Source of the DNA: Enterococcus florum
GTDB lineage: Bacteria > Bacillota > Bacilli > Lactobacillales > Enterococcaceae
Assembly (NCBI RefSeq): GCF_004309355.1
Contig: NZ_BJCC01000004.1
Location: 1-64,000 of the forward strand
DNA: 64,000 nt
Reading direction: 5' to 3'
Below the pieces are notes generated by a model. That model was not told the origin of the DNA and made no database searches. It saw only the letters and a list, made by a program, of their open reading frames with translations. Below, in pieces: positions 1-9,421 of this stretch; within the stretch, counting starts at the first letter, position 1, and each line of letters begins with the position of its first letter. Made by a program: the position numbers and the translations under genes.

Positions 1-53
1 TAAAAGAAAAAACTGTAGACAGCATCCATAAAATGGACTTTGTCTACAGTCTG

Positions 54-80
54 AAACAGCTCGTCATGAGCTGTTTTTTT
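54..80 (+). terminator. Rho-independent terminator of an upstream gene
   Basis: A 9-bp stem (AAACAGCTC / GAGCTGTTT) with a 5-nt loop runs into a T tract. A second inverted repeat, ACTGTAGACA at 12-21 with TGTCTACAGT at 41-50, sits just before it. The gene it ends lies left of the window. Confidence 0.75.
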
Positions 81-204
81 GTGAAACCATTTCCGAATCG
101 ATTTCATTTGTCCGTTCACTTGATTTTTTAAATCAGAATTCAAATAGCTGATTTATTGACTAAAAAAACGTATACTAGGAAACAGTACTTTTAAGGAGGA
201 AGCT

Positions 205-1026
205 ATGACGATCAAATTAGTAGCCATTGACATGGATGGCACTTTATTAAACGAGCAAGGAATGATTACCGACGCAGTTGCCGAGACAATTAAAAGAGCT
301 CGAAAGCAAGGCGTTTATATTGTTTTATGTACAGGGCGGCCCTTGATGGGTGTGTTGAATTACCTGACTGATTTAGAGCTGGTCACATTGGATGATTTTG
401 TGATCTCCTACAACGGAAGCCTCGTTCTCAACTCGAAATCAGGAGAAGTGATCTCAGAGTATGGCTTGAGTCGTCAAGATTATTTGGCAATTGACACATT
501 GGCCCGGCAGTTGAATGTCCACCTGCACACTGTCAGTCGTGAGGCTATTTATACCTCGAATCGCGACATTAGTCGGTATACAGTCAATGAGGCTTTCCTA
601 GTTGACATGCCTTTGAAATATCGGACACCCGAAGAGATCGCAGAACAAATTTCTGTGACCAAAATGATGATGATCGATGAGCCGGAAATCTTGGCAGACG
701 CAATTGGTAAGATTCCACAGCATTATTTTGAACAATACACATTAGTGACAAGTGCTCCCTATTACTTAGAAGTTTTGAATAGAGAGGCTTCTAAAGGCGC
801 TGCATTAAGAGAATTAGCCGCATATCTGTCGATCAATGCATCAGAGATTATGGCAATCGGAGATGCTCAAAATGACTTGTCAATGATCGAATACGCAGGG
901 CTGGGTATAGCGATGGGCAATGCCACTGAAGAAATCAAAGCTGCTGCAGACCACATTGTAGCCAGCAATGCCGAAGACGGCGTAAAGGAAGCTATCGATC
1001 GTTGGGCGATGGGGAACGTTCTTTAA
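205..1026 (+). CDS. HAD-superfamily Cof-type sugar-phosphate phosphatase
   Basis: Predicted cytosolic phosphatase of 273 aa, the usual size of Cof/YidA-type HAD hydrolases, which dephosphorylate sugar phosphates and similar metabolites. Motif I is visible near residues 9-13 (DMDGT). The C-terminal motif IV is GDAQND, followed by the typical GIAMGNA segment. The central insertion between them is the type IIB cap. The start is supported by AAGGAGGA at 193-200, 4-5 nt before the ATG. The next gene begins 33 bp downstream with its own ribosome site, so the two are probably cotranscribed. The substrate cannot be read from the sequence. Confidence 0.9.
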   Translation: MTIKLVAIDMDGTLLNEQGMITDAVAETIKRARKQGVYIVLCTGRPLMGVLNYLTDLELVTLDDFVISYNGSLVLNSKSGEVISEYGLSRQDYLAIDTLARQLNVHLHTVSREAIYTSNRDISRYTVNEAFLVDMPLKYRTPEEIAEQISVTKMMMIDEPEILADAIGKIPQHYFEQYTLVTSAPYYLEVLNREASKGAALRELAAYLSINASEIMAIGDAQNDLSMIEYAGLGIAMGNATEEIKAAADHIVASNAEDGVKEAIDRWAMGNVL

Positions 1027-1058
1027 GCCATTCGATAACTAAGTACAAGGAGGCAGCA

Positions 1059-2150
1059 ATGGAAAAATTAATGAAACCCGTCACGATTAAGGGTCTTACC
1101 TTAAAAAATCCAATCATCATGGCGCCAATGACTACCAAAATGAGTTTTTTTGATGGGATCGTGACACAAGATGAGATTGAATATTATGCGATGCGTTCAG
1201 GCCAAGTTGGTGCTGTGATCACGGGTGCAGCCAATGTTGAGCTCGATGGAAAAGGCTGGGAGGGGGAATTAGGTGTTTATGAGGACCGATTTATCCCTAA
1301 GCTAAGTAAACTAGCCGCTGCAATCAAGCGAAATGGTACCAAAGCAATTTTACAAATTTTTCATGGCGGACGGATGACCAATAGTCAAATTTTACGTGGA
1401 GCCCAACCTGTTTCTGCTAGTGCAGTTGCTGCAGAGCGGCCGAATGCTGAAGTTCCTCGCGCACTGGAAAGTCATGAGATCTTGCGTTTGATCCAAAGCT
1501 TTAAACAGGCAACCCAGCGAGCAATCGCGGCAGGATTTGATGGGGTCGAACTGCATGGGGCGAACACCTATTTGTTGCAACAATTCTTCTCTCCACATTC
1601 TAATCGCAGAGAAGATCAATGGGGTGGAAGTCTTGAAAACCGCTTCGCATTTATAAGAGAAGTCGTTGAGGCAACCACTTCTGTCGTCGATCGCGAAGAT
1701 TTCATTGTTGGGTATCGTTTTTCTCCCGAAGAACTTGAGACCCCAGGAATCCGTTTTGAAGACACGCTGTTTTTAGTTGATCAATTGTCAGCTATGAAAA
1801 TTGATTATCTGCACATTTCATTGAATCAATTTGATAAAAAGTCCCAGGATGAACACTATCAGGAACGTTCAATGATGGCCTATATTCACGAAAAAATTGA
1901 CGGACGTGTGCCATTGATCGGTGTCGGCGGAGTCCAAACTAAAGATCAAGCAGAAGCACTTTTGGAGCATGCAGAAGCGGCCGCCTTGGGGAAAATCCTG
2001 CTGACTGAACCAAACTGGTACGCAAAGGTGACCAACGATGAGGAAAATCTTGTACGTCACGACCTTTCACGTTTTGATCAAGAAGAATTGCGTATTGGCA
2101 GCGGAGTGTGGGGCTTTTTAGAGAGCATGATGCCAAAACGTCTGCATTAG
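1059..2150 (+). CDS. NADH-dependent flavin oxidoreductase (Old Yellow Enzyme family)
   Basis: FMN-binding TIM-barrel oxidoreductase, 363 aa, that reduces activated alkenes or related electrophiles using NAD(P)H. The N-terminal segment LKNPIIMAPMTT and the central signature (GFDGVELHGANTYLLQQF, then a SNRREDQWGGSLENR block) are characteristic of OYE/2,4-dienoyl-CoA reductase-like proteins. A longer frame opens at 1002, inside the previous gene, but AAGGAGG at 1047-1053 points to the ATG at 1059. The protein ends soon after the barrel, with no iron-sulfur or second flavin domain, so it is the short OYE form. It probably shares a transcript with the upstream phosphatase. The natural substrate is unknown. 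Confidence 0.9.
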   Translation: MEKLMKPVTIKGLTLKNPIIMAPMTTKMSFFDGIVTQDEIEYYAMRSGQVGAVITGAANVELDGKGWEGELGVYEDRFIPKLSKLAAAIKRNGTKAILQIFHGGRMTNSQILRGAQPVSASAVAAERPNAEVPRALESHEILRLIQSFKQATQRAIAAGFDGVELHGANTYLLQQFFSPHSNRREDQWGGSLENRFAFIREVVEATTSVVDREDFIVGYRFSPEELETPGIRFEDTLFLVDQLSAMKIDYLHISLNQFDKKSQDEHYQERSMMAYIHEKIDGRVPLIGVGGVQTKDQAEALLEHAEAAALGKILLTEPNWYAKVTNDEENLVRHDLSRFDQEELRIGSGVWGFLESMMPKRLH

Positions 2151-2179
2151 AAAATTATTAAGTTTATTTCATAAACCTA

Positions 2180-2208
2180 TTGACACTTCTTCAAACTAAG
2201 TGTAGTAT
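2180..2208 (+). promoter_or_regulatory. Sigma-A promoter of the trp operon
   Basis: A perfect -35 box TTGACA at 2180-2185 is followed 17 bp later by TAGTAT at 2203-2208. It lies just upstream of the first T-box leader, so transcription should begin around 2215. Confidence 0.75.
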
Positions 2209-2228
2209 GTTAAAAAAATACATGTCAT

Positions 2229-2478
2229 ACAAAAGAGTAGTAACAGGATTTCTCCTTTTCAGAGAGCTGATGGTGCTGAGAATCAGTAAGGAAAATGGTG
2301 TGAATGGACTTTTGGACTGAGATTTTGAAAGCAAGTAGGGATCTCCGGGTACTCCCGTTACAGAGAAAGGCTGTTGCTAGACAGCTGATCGAGAGATGCT
2401 TTTTAAGCATATATTGAGGTGGCACCGTGGATTAACCGCCCTCAAACTGGACATTCGTCTGGTTTGAGGGCTTTTTTT
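2229..2478 (+). promoter_or_regulatory. T-box leader 1 (tRNA-Trp sensing)
   Basis: Complete T-box riboregulator that reads uncharged tRNA-Trp. Stem I shows the AGAGAGCTGATGG region, and the specifier loop contains GAA-TGG-A with the UGG Trp codon at 2305-2307. The T-box sequence (TTGAGGTGGCACCGTGG) begins at 2414, and its UGGC (2420-2423) can pair with a GCCA tRNA 3' end. It ends in a terminator, GCCCTCAAAC with its complement and a T run, at about 2438-2478. Without uncharged tRNA, transcription should stop here. Confidence 0.92.
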
Positions 2479-2496
2479 ATTTATTGAAATCAAAAA

Positions 2497-2751
2497 CAAG
2501 AGAAGTAGTTTGGAAATGGAAAAGATACAGAAAGCTTCCAGTGATGAGAATGAAGCACTTTTCACCAAATGAATGGACTTGTTGGAGCATCCTTGAACAA
2601 CAGTAGGGGATGACGGGTACTCCCGTTACAGAGGAAGATCGTTGCTAGACGGTCGAGAGAGATATACTTTTATCGAAGTATGTGTTGAGGTGGTACCGTG
2701 CGAAATGCGCCCTCAAGCTGGATGACCCTGTCCAGTTTGAGGGCTTTTTTC
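2497..2751 (+). promoter_or_regulatory. T-box leader 2 (tRNA-Trp sensing), in tandem
   Basis: Second full T-box directly after the first. The specifier context GAA-TGG-A puts a UGG Trp codon at 2574-2576. A GGGTACTCCCGTTACAGAG block is shared with leader 1. The T-box sequence begins around 2685 and carries UGGU at 2691-2694, not UGGC. The terminator stem (GCGCCCTCAAGCTGG with its partner and T run) is at 2709-2750. trpE begins 20 bp later. Two T-boxes in series should give tighter or steeper control. Confidence 0.92.
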
Positions 2752-2769
2752 TTTGGAAAGGATGAAAAA

Positions 2770-4131
2770 ATGAAAATCGTTAAACAATTAAGTGCAGACT
2801 GTGTTACCCCGGTTTCCTTGTATTTTCGGCTAAGCGGAGAATCGAAATGTTTGTTGGAGAGCATTCCTCGTGATTCTGAAAGCAATCGCTATTCTCTTTT
2901 GGCATTTGATCCAGTCCACCATATTCAGTTTATGGATGGGGAATTTCAAATCGATCACCATCGTTACACCTGTGAGGACCCCTTAAAAGAACTAGAAAAA
3001 TATGTACTAAAGGATGAACGTATTGAGGGATTGCCTTTTGAAGGCGGTGCAATCGGGTATGTAGGATATGATATCGCTGCTATGTATGAGGAGTTAGGGA
3101 GGATTCCTGAGGATGTATTAGGCTTGCCAGACATGCAGTTTTACTTATTTGAAACGTTTGTAATCTATGACCATCAAAAACAGACGTTAAGTATTGTTGC
3201 CAGCGATCTTTACAGTCAATGTGGAAAAACTCAGTTAGACCGACGCATCCAGAGGATCGAAACGGAAATCTTCCAATTACAGGCAGCAGAAAATCAGCCC
3301 TTAGAACCAATTAAACTCACATTTACCAGTAATTTTACTCAGGATGAGTACGAAGCAATCGTGGAAAGAGCCAAACAGTATATTCGTGAGGGGGACTTGT
3401 TTCAAGTCGTCCCTTCACAACGATTGACGGCTGATTTCCCCGTGGACCCTTTCCAGTATTATCGTCATTTGAGGGTTACTAATCCCTCCGCCTATTTGTA
3501 CTTTCTTCCTTTTTCGGATGTGACCGTAATCGGCAGCTCTCCAGAGAGCTTAGTGCGAGTGAAGGGAAATACCGTAACGACCAATCCGATCGCAGGAACC
3601 CGCAGAAGGGGAACAAACGAAATCGAAGACGATCATTTAGCAGAGGAATTGCTGGCAGATGAAAAAGAAATCGCCGAGCATCAAATGCTGATCGATCTTG
3701 GCCGGAATGATATTGGCAAAGTCTCCGAGATTGGGAGTGTACATGTTCCTTTGTTCATGACGATCGAACGATATCGCTTTGTGATGCACATCGTATCATT
3801 GGTCGAAGGAAAGCTAAGAAAGGATCAAACAGCGATGGACGCCTTGAAAGCCACCTTACCGGCGGGGACAGTCAGTGGTGCTCCTAAGATTCGCGCGATG
3901 ACTCGAATTTACGAGTGGGAACCAGTCAAACGTTCCATTTATGCAGGTGCTGTCGGATATCTGTCTTGTGATAATCAAGCCGATTTTGCGATCGCGATCC
4001 GGACAATGGTCGTCAAAGATCAACAAGCGCATGTACAGGCTGGAGGAGGCGTCGTCTACGATTCAAATCCAACCAGTGAATACCAAGAAACGCTGCAAAA
4101 AGCCAAAGCCTTATTGGAGGTAGGAAAATGA
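2770..4131 (+). CDS. trpE: Anthranilate synthase component I
   Basis: First committed step of tryptophan synthesis: chorismate plus glutamine-derived ammonia to anthranilate, together with TrpG. The 453-aa protein has the N-terminal inhibitor-binding LLES motif and a chorismate-binding C-terminal domain. That domain shows AGTRRRG, DLGRNDIGKVSEIG and GTVSGAPKIRAM. The frame opens upstream at 2698 inside the T-box terminator, but GGAAAGG just before the ATG at 2770 marks the real start. Its stop overlaps the trpG start (ATGA), so the two are translationally coupled. Expression should depend on the tandem T-boxes upstream. Confidence 0.97.
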   Translation: MKIVKQLSADCVTPVSLYFRLSGESKCLLESIPRDSESNRYSLLAFDPVHHIQFMDGEFQIDHHRYTCEDPLKELEKYVLKDERIEGLPFEGGAIGYVGYDIAAMYEELGRIPEDVLGLPDMQFYLFETFVIYDHQKQTLSIVASDLYSQCGKTQLDRRIQRIETEIFQLQAAENQPLEPIKLTFTSNFTQDEYEAIVERAKQYIREGDLFQVVPSQRLTADFPVDPFQYYRHLRVTNPSAYLYFLPFSDVTVIGSSPESLVRVKGNTVTTNPIAGTRRRGTNEIEDDHLAEELLADEKEIAEHQMLIDLGRNDIGKVSEIGSVHVPLFMTIERYRFVMHIVSLVEGKLRKDQTAMDALKATLPAGTVSGAPKIRAMTRIYEWEPVKRSIYAGAVGYLSCDNQADFAIAIRTMVVKDQQAHVQAGGGVVYDSNPTSEYQETLQKAKALLEVGK

Positions 4132-4706
4132 TTTTATTGATCGATAATTATGATTCATTTACGTATAACCTGGTGCATCAATTTGAGAGTGACCAACTAG
4201 TCGTTGCTCGAAACGATGATCCTGAACTGTTTGAACTGGCAGAACAGGCTGCCGGCATCGTCTTGTCTCCTGGGCCTGGAAAACCAGCAGATGCTGGACT
4301 GATGGAAGAAGTGATCCGCCGCTTTTACCGAGACAAGCCGATTCTGGGAATTTGTTTAGGCCATCAGGCGATCGGCGAGGTATTCGGCGGTAAGATCGTT
4401 TCAGCTCCTACCATCATGCACGGCAAGCGTTCGACAATCTTTTTTAAAACAAAGGGCTGCTTTAAGGAAATCCAGACCCCTTTAGAGGTGATGCGTTACC
4501 ATTCCCTGATGATTGCCAAGGAGAGCTTTCCAGTTGAACTGGAGATCATCGCTGAATGCGACGACTGCATCATGGCATTGCAACACAAAAAATACCCCGT
4601 TTACGGGCTGCAGTTTCATCCAGAATCGATTGGTACCGAAAAAGGACAGCAGCTGATCGATCAATTTGTAAAGGAAGTAGGGAAAAAACATGCAAACACT
4701 ATTTGA
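4128..4706 (+). CDS. trpG: Anthranilate synthase component II, glutamine amidotransferase
   Basis: Class I glutamine amidotransferase, 192 aa, that supplies ammonia to TrpE. The catalytic Cys is residue 76 in LGICLGHQ, and the His-Glu pair is at 164 and 166 in FHPES. The oxyanion segment SPGPGKP is near residue 50. It overlaps trpE by 4 bp and trpD by 17 bp. The length is that of a stand-alone TrpG/PabA protein. A second role in folate synthesis is possible, as in species where one subunit serves both pathways, but its place in the trp operon makes tryptophan synthesis the main role. Confidence 0.95.
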   Translation: MILLIDNYDSFTYNLVHQFESDQLVVARNDDPELFELAEQAAGIVLSPGPGKPADAGLMEEVIRRFYRDKPILGICLGHQAIGEVFGGKIVSAPTIMHGKRSTIFFKTKGCFKEIQTPLEVMRYHSLMIAKESFPVELEIIAECDDCIMALQHKKYPVYGLQFHPESIGTEKGQQLIDQFVKEVGKKHANTI

Positions 4707-5703
4707 AAAAGTCTACCAGGGACAAGATTTAACAACTGATGAAATGACGACTATTTCTACAAATATTTTTGAAGGAAAATTGAGCGATACACAAATCAGT
4801 GCGTTGTTGATTGCCTTGAAGTTAAAAGGGGTAACTTCTGAAGAATTGACTGGTTTAGCCACCATTATGCAGGGAAAAGCAGAGAAAATGTTAACTCCTC
4901 CTAAAGGTGTGATGGACAATTGCGGCACTGGCGGTGACCATTGCAACAGTTTTAACATCAGCACAACAGCAGCTTTTGTTTTAGCTGGCGGTGGAATTCC
5001 AATGGCTAAGCATGGCAATCGGAGTATTTCAAGTCGTTCAGGCAGTGCGGACGTACTGGAAACGTTAGGTATTAGCTTAACGGTTTCACCAGAAAAAATC
5101 GACTATTTATTGCGAGAAGTCGGCATCGCCTTCTTGTTCTCGCCAGCGATGCACCCAGCTATGAAATACGTGATGGGTATTCGCCGAGACTTAGCAACTC
5201 CTACCATTTTTAATTTAATTGGACCAATCATCAATCCGTACCGATTGGATAACCAATTGATGGGGACCTTCGCAGGTGATTCTTTGATGGAAACAGCCGA
5301 AACCTTAGGAAAAATGGGCCGGGAAAAAGCCATTGTAGTTCATGGTGCCCATGGCATGGATGAAGCCAATTTAGCTGGAATCACTAATTGTGCGATTTAT
5401 CATGAGGGCAACGTATCCAGCTTCTCCTTTGCACCAGAAGAATACGGCTTTAGGCGGGCACCTTTAGAGGCAATTGTTGGCGGAGAAGCGCTGCAAAACC
5501 GCGACATTTTATTGTCGGTTTTACGCAATGAACAATCTGTTTACTATGACACGATTTTATTAAATGCCGGCTTAGGTTTTTTAGCTAGCGGCAAAGTGGG
5601 CACTTTGGAAGCTGGAATTGCCGAAGCGAAACAATCCTTAGCTTCTGGAGCGGCAATGGATTGTTTACAAAAATTAGCACAAGAACAAAAGGCGGTGGCT
5701 TAA
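4690..5703 (+). CDS. trpD: Anthranilate phosphoribosyltransferase
   Basis: Transfers phosphoribose from PRPP to anthranilate. 337 aa, the normal length. The PRPP-binding loop CGTGGD is at residues 78-83, and KHGNRSISSRSGSADVLE follows as the second conserved block. The start at 4690 lies inside trpG, and a purine-rich GGAAGTAGGG serves as ribosome site. Its stop codon overlaps the trpC start codon (TAATG). Confidence 0.96.
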   Translation: MQTLFEKVYQGQDLTTDEMTTISTNIFEGKLSDTQISALLIALKLKGVTSEELTGLATIMQGKAEKMLTPPKGVMDNCGTGGDHCNSFNISTTAAFVLAGGGIPMAKHGNRSISSRSGSADVLETLGISLTVSPEKIDYLLREVGIAFLFSPAMHPAMKYVMGIRRDLATPTIFNLIGPIINPYRLDNQLMGTFAGDSLMETAETLGKMGREKAIVVHGAHGMDEANLAGITNCAIYHEGNVSSFSFAPEEYGFRRAPLEAIVGGEALQNRDILLSVLRNEQSVYYDTILLNAGLGFLASGKVGTLEAGIAEAKQSLASGAAMDCLQKLAQEQKAVA

Positions 5704-6461
5704 TGGATTTTCTAGCAACGATTTTAGAGAAAAAAGCTGAAGAGGTAGCCCTGCTGCCAGAGCTGAAAGTACAAATAGAAACCCAGCGTCCATCGTTTTA
5801 TCAAACAGTTAAGAATGCACCCGAAACGGTGCACTTAATCGGTGAAATCAAACGAGCTTCTCCTTCCAAGGGAGATATCAAAACAGACGTAGATATTTTG
5901 GCACAGGCTAAGGCGTATGAAGCTGGAGGTGTTAGTGCCATTTCAGTATTGACGGATGAAGTTTTTTTCAAGGGAACAATTGAAGATCTGAAAGAGGTTG
6001 CACAGGTGGTAAAGCTGCCGATTTTGTGCAAGGACTTTATCATCGATGAACGCCAATTGGTCCGTGCGAAAAACGCTGGAGCGAGTATTGTCTTACTGAT
6101 TGTTGCAGCCTTAACAGAAGAACGCTTATCGGAGTTGTATCAGACAGCCAAATCACTTGGCTTAGAAGTGTTAGTGGAAACCCATAACCAACAGGAACTG
6201 GATGCGGCTCATCGGATCGACGCTCAAATCATCGGTGTGAACAATCGCGATTTAACTACCTTTGAAGTAATGATTGCTACGAGTGAGGCTTTGGCCCAAC
6301 CGGAAAATGAACGAGTATACATTAGCGAATCTGGTTTTAAGACTGGTGAAGATGTTCAACGAATTGCTAAAGACTATCAAGCCGTTTTAGTAGGAGAAAC
6401 GTTGATGCGCTCAGACAATATTGCAGAAAAAATCAAGGAATTGCGAGTGAAACGGACATGA
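5703..6461 (+). CDS. trpC: Indole-3-glycerol phosphate synthase
   Basis: Converts CdRP to indole-3-glycerol phosphate. The 252-aa TIM barrel shows EIKRASPSKGDI, CKDFIIDERQ, LVETHNQQEL, IGVNNRDLTTF and SESGFKTGEDV, all hallmarks of TrpC. The frame opens at 5661 within trpD, but the ATG at 5703 overlaps the trpD stop and gives the normal N-terminus (MDFLATILEKKAEEV). It is coupled to trpF by a 4-bp overlap. TrpC and TrpF are separate proteins here, not a fusion. Confidence 0.96.
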   Translation: MDFLATILEKKAEEVALLPELKVQIETQRPSFYQTVKNAPETVHLIGEIKRASPSKGDIKTDVDILAQAKAYEAGGVSAISVLTDEVFFKGTIEDLKEVAQVVKLPILCKDFIIDERQLVRAKNAGASIVLLIVAALTEERLSELYQTAKSLGLEVLVETHNQQELDAAHRIDAQIIGVNNRDLTTFEVMIATSEALAQPENERVYISESGFKTGEDVQRIAKDYQAVLVGETLMRSDNIAEKIKELRVKRT

Positions 6462-7075
6462 CCCGAATTAAAATTTGCGGATTGTCCACTCAAGAGGCAG
6501 TGGAAACCGTAGTAAATAGCGGGGCCGATTATTTAGGCTTTGTTTTTGCCAAAAGCCCCCGGCAGGTGACAGCAGAACTAGTAAAGAAAATCACTACAAA
6601 CGTGCCAGCGGAGATGAAAAAAGTTGGCGTCTTCGTTTCACCTAGTCGTGATGAGGTAGAGACAGCTATTCAAGCTGCTGGTTTGGATCTGGTACAAATT
6701 CATGGCGAACCGCTAACCGAGGCGGTAAGTGTTCCGATCATTCGGGCCGTCAGCATTCGTAAATCGCAGACCTTGCCTGAAGCGGGAATTGAAGACTACT
6801 TATTATTGGATGCACCACCGACAAAATATATGGGGGGCAATGGGGAAGTTTTTGATTGGCAGGCGGTCAATCCGACTGAGCTGCCACAAGATAAGTTGTT
6901 TGTCGCCGGCGGTTTAACACCAGAAAATGTTGCAGCAGCCATTCAATACTTCAATCCCTTAGCAGTTGATGTCTCTAGCGGCGTTGAAACCAACGGAAAA
7001 AAGGACTACAAAAAGATAACTGCCTTTTGCCAAGCAGTGAAGGAGGAAACACATGTATCAGCAACCAACCACTAA
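6458..7075 (+). CDS. trpF: Phosphoribosylanthranilate isomerase
   Basis: Isomerises PRA to CdRP. 205 aa. It starts with KICGLS, where the Cys acts as general base, and contains [26 protein letters not shown] and AGGLTPENV, which match TrpF. The catalytic Asp lies in the LLDAPP segment. It overlaps trpC by 4 bp and trpB by 23 bp. Confidence 0.96.
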   Translation: MTRIKICGLSTQEAVETVVNSGADYLGFVFAKSPRQVTAELVKKITTNVPAEMKKVGVFVSPSRDEVETAIQAAGLDLVQIHGEPLTEAVSVPIIRAVSIRKSQTLPEAGIEDYLLLDAPPTKYMGGNGEVFDWQAVNPTELPQDKLFVAGGLTPENVAAAIQYFNPLAVDVSSGVETNGKKDYKKITAFCQAVKEETHVSATNH

Positions 7076-8246
7076 AGGATTTTACGGAGAATTTGGCGGG
7101 CAATTTGTGCCTGAAACCTTAATGTACGCCGTGCAGGAATTAACCGAAACCTATGAAAGCTCTAAAACCGATCCTGAGTTTCAAAAGGAATTGGCGTATT
7201 ATCTAGCTCAATATGTCGGTAGAGAAAATCCTTTGTATTTCGCGGAGCGTCTGACTGAGAAATTAGGCGGAGCCAAAATTTACTTGAAACGGGAAGATTT
7301 GAACCACACGGGTGCTCACAAAATCAACAACGCCATCGGCCAGGTCTTACTGGCTAAACGCATGGGGAAAAATAAAATCGTTGCCGAAACGGGCGCTGGA
7401 CAGCATGGGGTTGCCACCGCAACCGCGGCTGCTTTATTTGGTATGGAATGTATTGTTTTTATGGGAGAAGTCGATGTCAAACGACAAGAGTTGAATGTCT
7501 TTCGCATGGAGCTTTTGGGGGCGAAGGTAGAAAGTGTAGTCTCTGGCAGTAAAACTCTGAAGGATGCCGTAAACGAGGCGTTAAGATATTGGGTATCCAA
7601 TGTAGAAGACACCCACTACGTCATGGGTTCTGTTTTAGGTCCCCATCCTTTTCCGGAAATTGTGCGGGATTATCAGAGTGTGATCGGTAACGAAGCCCGC
7701 CGCCAGATTTTGGAGGCAGAAGAAAAATTGCCGGATGTGGCAATGGCCTGTGTCGGTGGCGGCAGTAACGCGATGGGATTATTTTATCCTTTTGTGGAAG
7801 ATGAGGGTGTTCGCTTAATTGGTGTAGAAGCAGCTGGAAAAGGCGTTCATACCGATGAACATGCTGCTCCCATTACTCAAGGTGATATCGGAGTATTGCA
7901 CGGCGCTCGGATGCACTTGCTGCAAGATGAGGATGGCCAAGTGATTGAAGCTTATTCTATCTCAGCTGGGTTGGATTACCCTGGGGTAGGACCAGAGCAT
8001 TCCTATTTGTCCAGCATTAAGCGGGCAGAATATGTTACGGTTGATGACGAAGAAGCAGTAGAAGCTTTCCATTTATTGTCACGTGTAGAGGGCATTATAC
8101 CAGCTTTAGAAAGCTCGCATGCCATTGCGCATGTGATGAAGCTGGCACCGCAAATGGAGAAAGATCAACTCATCGTCCTGTGCTTATCAGGTCGCGGGGA
8201 CAAAGATGTTCAGCAAATCAAAGATCGGATGGAGGCAGCAAAATGA
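7053..8246 (+). CDS. trpB: Tryptophan synthase beta subunit
   Basis: PLP-dependent condensation of indole with serine. 397 aa. The PLP lysine is K90 in [13 protein letters not shown]. The N-terminal [12 protein letters not shown] block, GGGSNAMG (phosphate binding) and [10 protein letters not shown] near the C-terminus are all present. This is the TrpB1 type that pairs with TrpA. AAGGAGGAAAC precedes the start inside trpF. The stop overlaps the trpA start (ATGA). Confidence 0.97.
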   Translation: MYQQPTTKGFYGEFGGQFVPETLMYAVQELTETYESSKTDPEFQKELAYYLAQYVGRENPLYFAERLTEKLGGAKIYLKREDLNHTGAHKINNAIGQVLLAKRMGKNKIVAETGAGQHGVATATAAALFGMECIVFMGEVDVKRQELNVFRMELLGAKVESVVSGSKTLKDAVNEALRYWVSNVEDTHYVMGSVLGPHPFPEIVRDYQSVIGNEARRQILEAEEKLPDVAMACVGGGSNAMGLFYPFVEDEGVRLIGVEAAGKGVHTDEHAAPITQGDIGVLHGARMHLLQDEDGQVIEAYSISAGLDYPGVGPEHSYLSSIKRAEYVTVDDEEAVEAFHLLSRVEGIIPALESSHAIAHVMKLAPQMEKDQLIVLCLSGRGDKDVQQIKDRMEAAK

Positions 8247-9028
8247 AAACCTTAACCACCTATTTATGCAAAAAGGCAGAGAAGCAAAAGCTGTTTGTTC
8301 CTTATATTATGGCTGGGGCACAGGGACTTGGTGCATTGACAGAAGAAATCACGATGCTGGCGAAAAACGGCGCTGCTGCGATTGAGCTGGGGGTTCCTTT
8401 TTCCGACCCAGTAGCAGATGGGCCGATTATCCAAGAAGCTGGGTTGAGAGCATTAGAACGAAAAGTGACGTTAAAAAAAATAATCGAGCGTTTGCAGAAC
8501 TTTGATTCGCCCGTTCCATTGATTTTGATGGGGTATACGAATTCCTTTTTCCACTATGGATTAGAAAAGTTAGCTGAGGATTTAGCAAATACGGATGTTA
8601 AAGGTTTTATCATTCCCGATTTGCCGTATGAGCATCGTGATTTGGTATTGCCGGTTTTTGATCAAGCTGATTTGGCATTGCTTCAGCTGATTTCTCTGAC
8701 TAGTCCTAAAGAAAGGATCAAAACCTTGCTTCAGGCAGCAGAAGGGTTTGTTTATGCAGTGACCATCAACGGGACAACAGGCACCGGGAAAAATTACCGA
8801 GATAACTTGGATGAGCACCTTGCTGCGATCACAGCAGAAAGCAAAATTCCTGTATTGGCGGGATTCGGCGTCTCTGAGCGAAGCCACGTAGAACGCTTTA
8901 ACGCATGCTGCGACGGTGTTGTAGTTGGGTCAAAAATTGTTCAAAGTTTATATGAAGAGGGGATAAAGGAGACTGGAAAATTTGTGGCTTCCCTAACGAC
9001 CCCAATGAAGCAAGCAGACGCGGTGTAA
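8243..9028 (+). CDS. trpA: Tryptophan synthase alpha subunit
   Basis: Cleaves indole-3-glycerol phosphate to indole, which is passed to TrpB. 261 aa, with catalytic Glu48 and Asp59 in [16 protein letters not shown]. The phosphate-binding [10 protein letters not shown] segment is near the C-terminus. The frame opens at 8180 but GGAGG at 8231-8235 and the 4-bp overlap with trpB set the start at 8243. Last gene of the operon; a strong terminator follows 30 bp on. Confidence 0.96.
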   Translation: MKTLTTYLCKKAEKQKLFVPYIMAGAQGLGALTEEITMLAKNGAAAIELGVPFSDPVADGPIIQEAGLRALERKVTLKKIIERLQNFDSPVPLILMGYTNSFFHYGLEKLAEDLANTDVKGFIIPDLPYEHRDLVLPVFDQADLALLQLISLTSPKERIKTLLQAAEGFVYAVTINGTTGTGKNYRDNLDEHLAAITAESKIPVLAGFGVSERSHVERFNACCDGVVVGSKIVQSLYEEGIKETGKFVASLTTPMKQADAV

Positions 9029-9056
9029 ATGAAGACTGACCATTATGGACGGACGA

Positions 9057-9087
9057 GGCTGTGACAGTGATGTCACAGTCTCTTTTT
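9057..9087 (+). terminator. Terminator of the trp operon
   Basis: CTGTGACA / TGTCACAG stem with a GTGA loop, followed by TCTCTTTTT. Nearly the same hairpin ends the gene at 62356. Confidence 0.88.
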
Positions 9088-9206
9088 GTGCAGTGGTCAA
9101 TTGAAATTGTGCCATTTAGGACTGAAATCAGACTGTTTTGGAAAGAATACACGATTTCGACAAATGACAGGTACAATAAAAGAAAAAAGCAAAGGAGAAA
9201 ATCAAA

Positions 9207-9421
9207 ATGAAATTCAAGCTCATCATTATTTACTCAATTAGGGACTACAACAAGAACAAAGAAAAAGATGGACACTTCCCTCATGACGGCGTTGTCATCA
9301 ATGCATTAATCAACGCAAATAATGGTACCAATTGTGTCGCAGTAGGATTTGAAAACTAGAAAGCTTGAAAGAAATTGCTGGAAAAGTGTGGGATGTACTG
9401 ATAAAAATGGATTCAAAGTGA
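9207..9421 (+). pseudogene. Small hypothetical gene, probably frameshifted
   Basis: A 50-codon frame starts at 9207 behind AAAGGAG (9191-9197) and ends in TAG at 9357-9359. An open stretch in another frame picks up exactly there (from 9356: LESLKEIAGKVWDVLIKMDSK, stop at 9421), as if one protein of about 71 aa had suffered a single frameshift. The first part contains KDGHFPHDGVVINALINANN. I do not recognise the family. It could instead be a real 50-aa protein. No clear -35/-10 pair is seen upstream. Confidence 0.35.

Noticed and set aside
156-176. TTGACT and TATACT before the first gene as a promoter
   Set aside because: Only 9 bp separate them; a normal spacing is 16-18. The -10 alone may be real but cannot be supported.
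2698-2769. Upstream extension of trpE from 2698
   Set aside because: It lies within the T-box terminator and lacks a ribosome site; the ATG at 2770 has one and gives the usual N-terminus.
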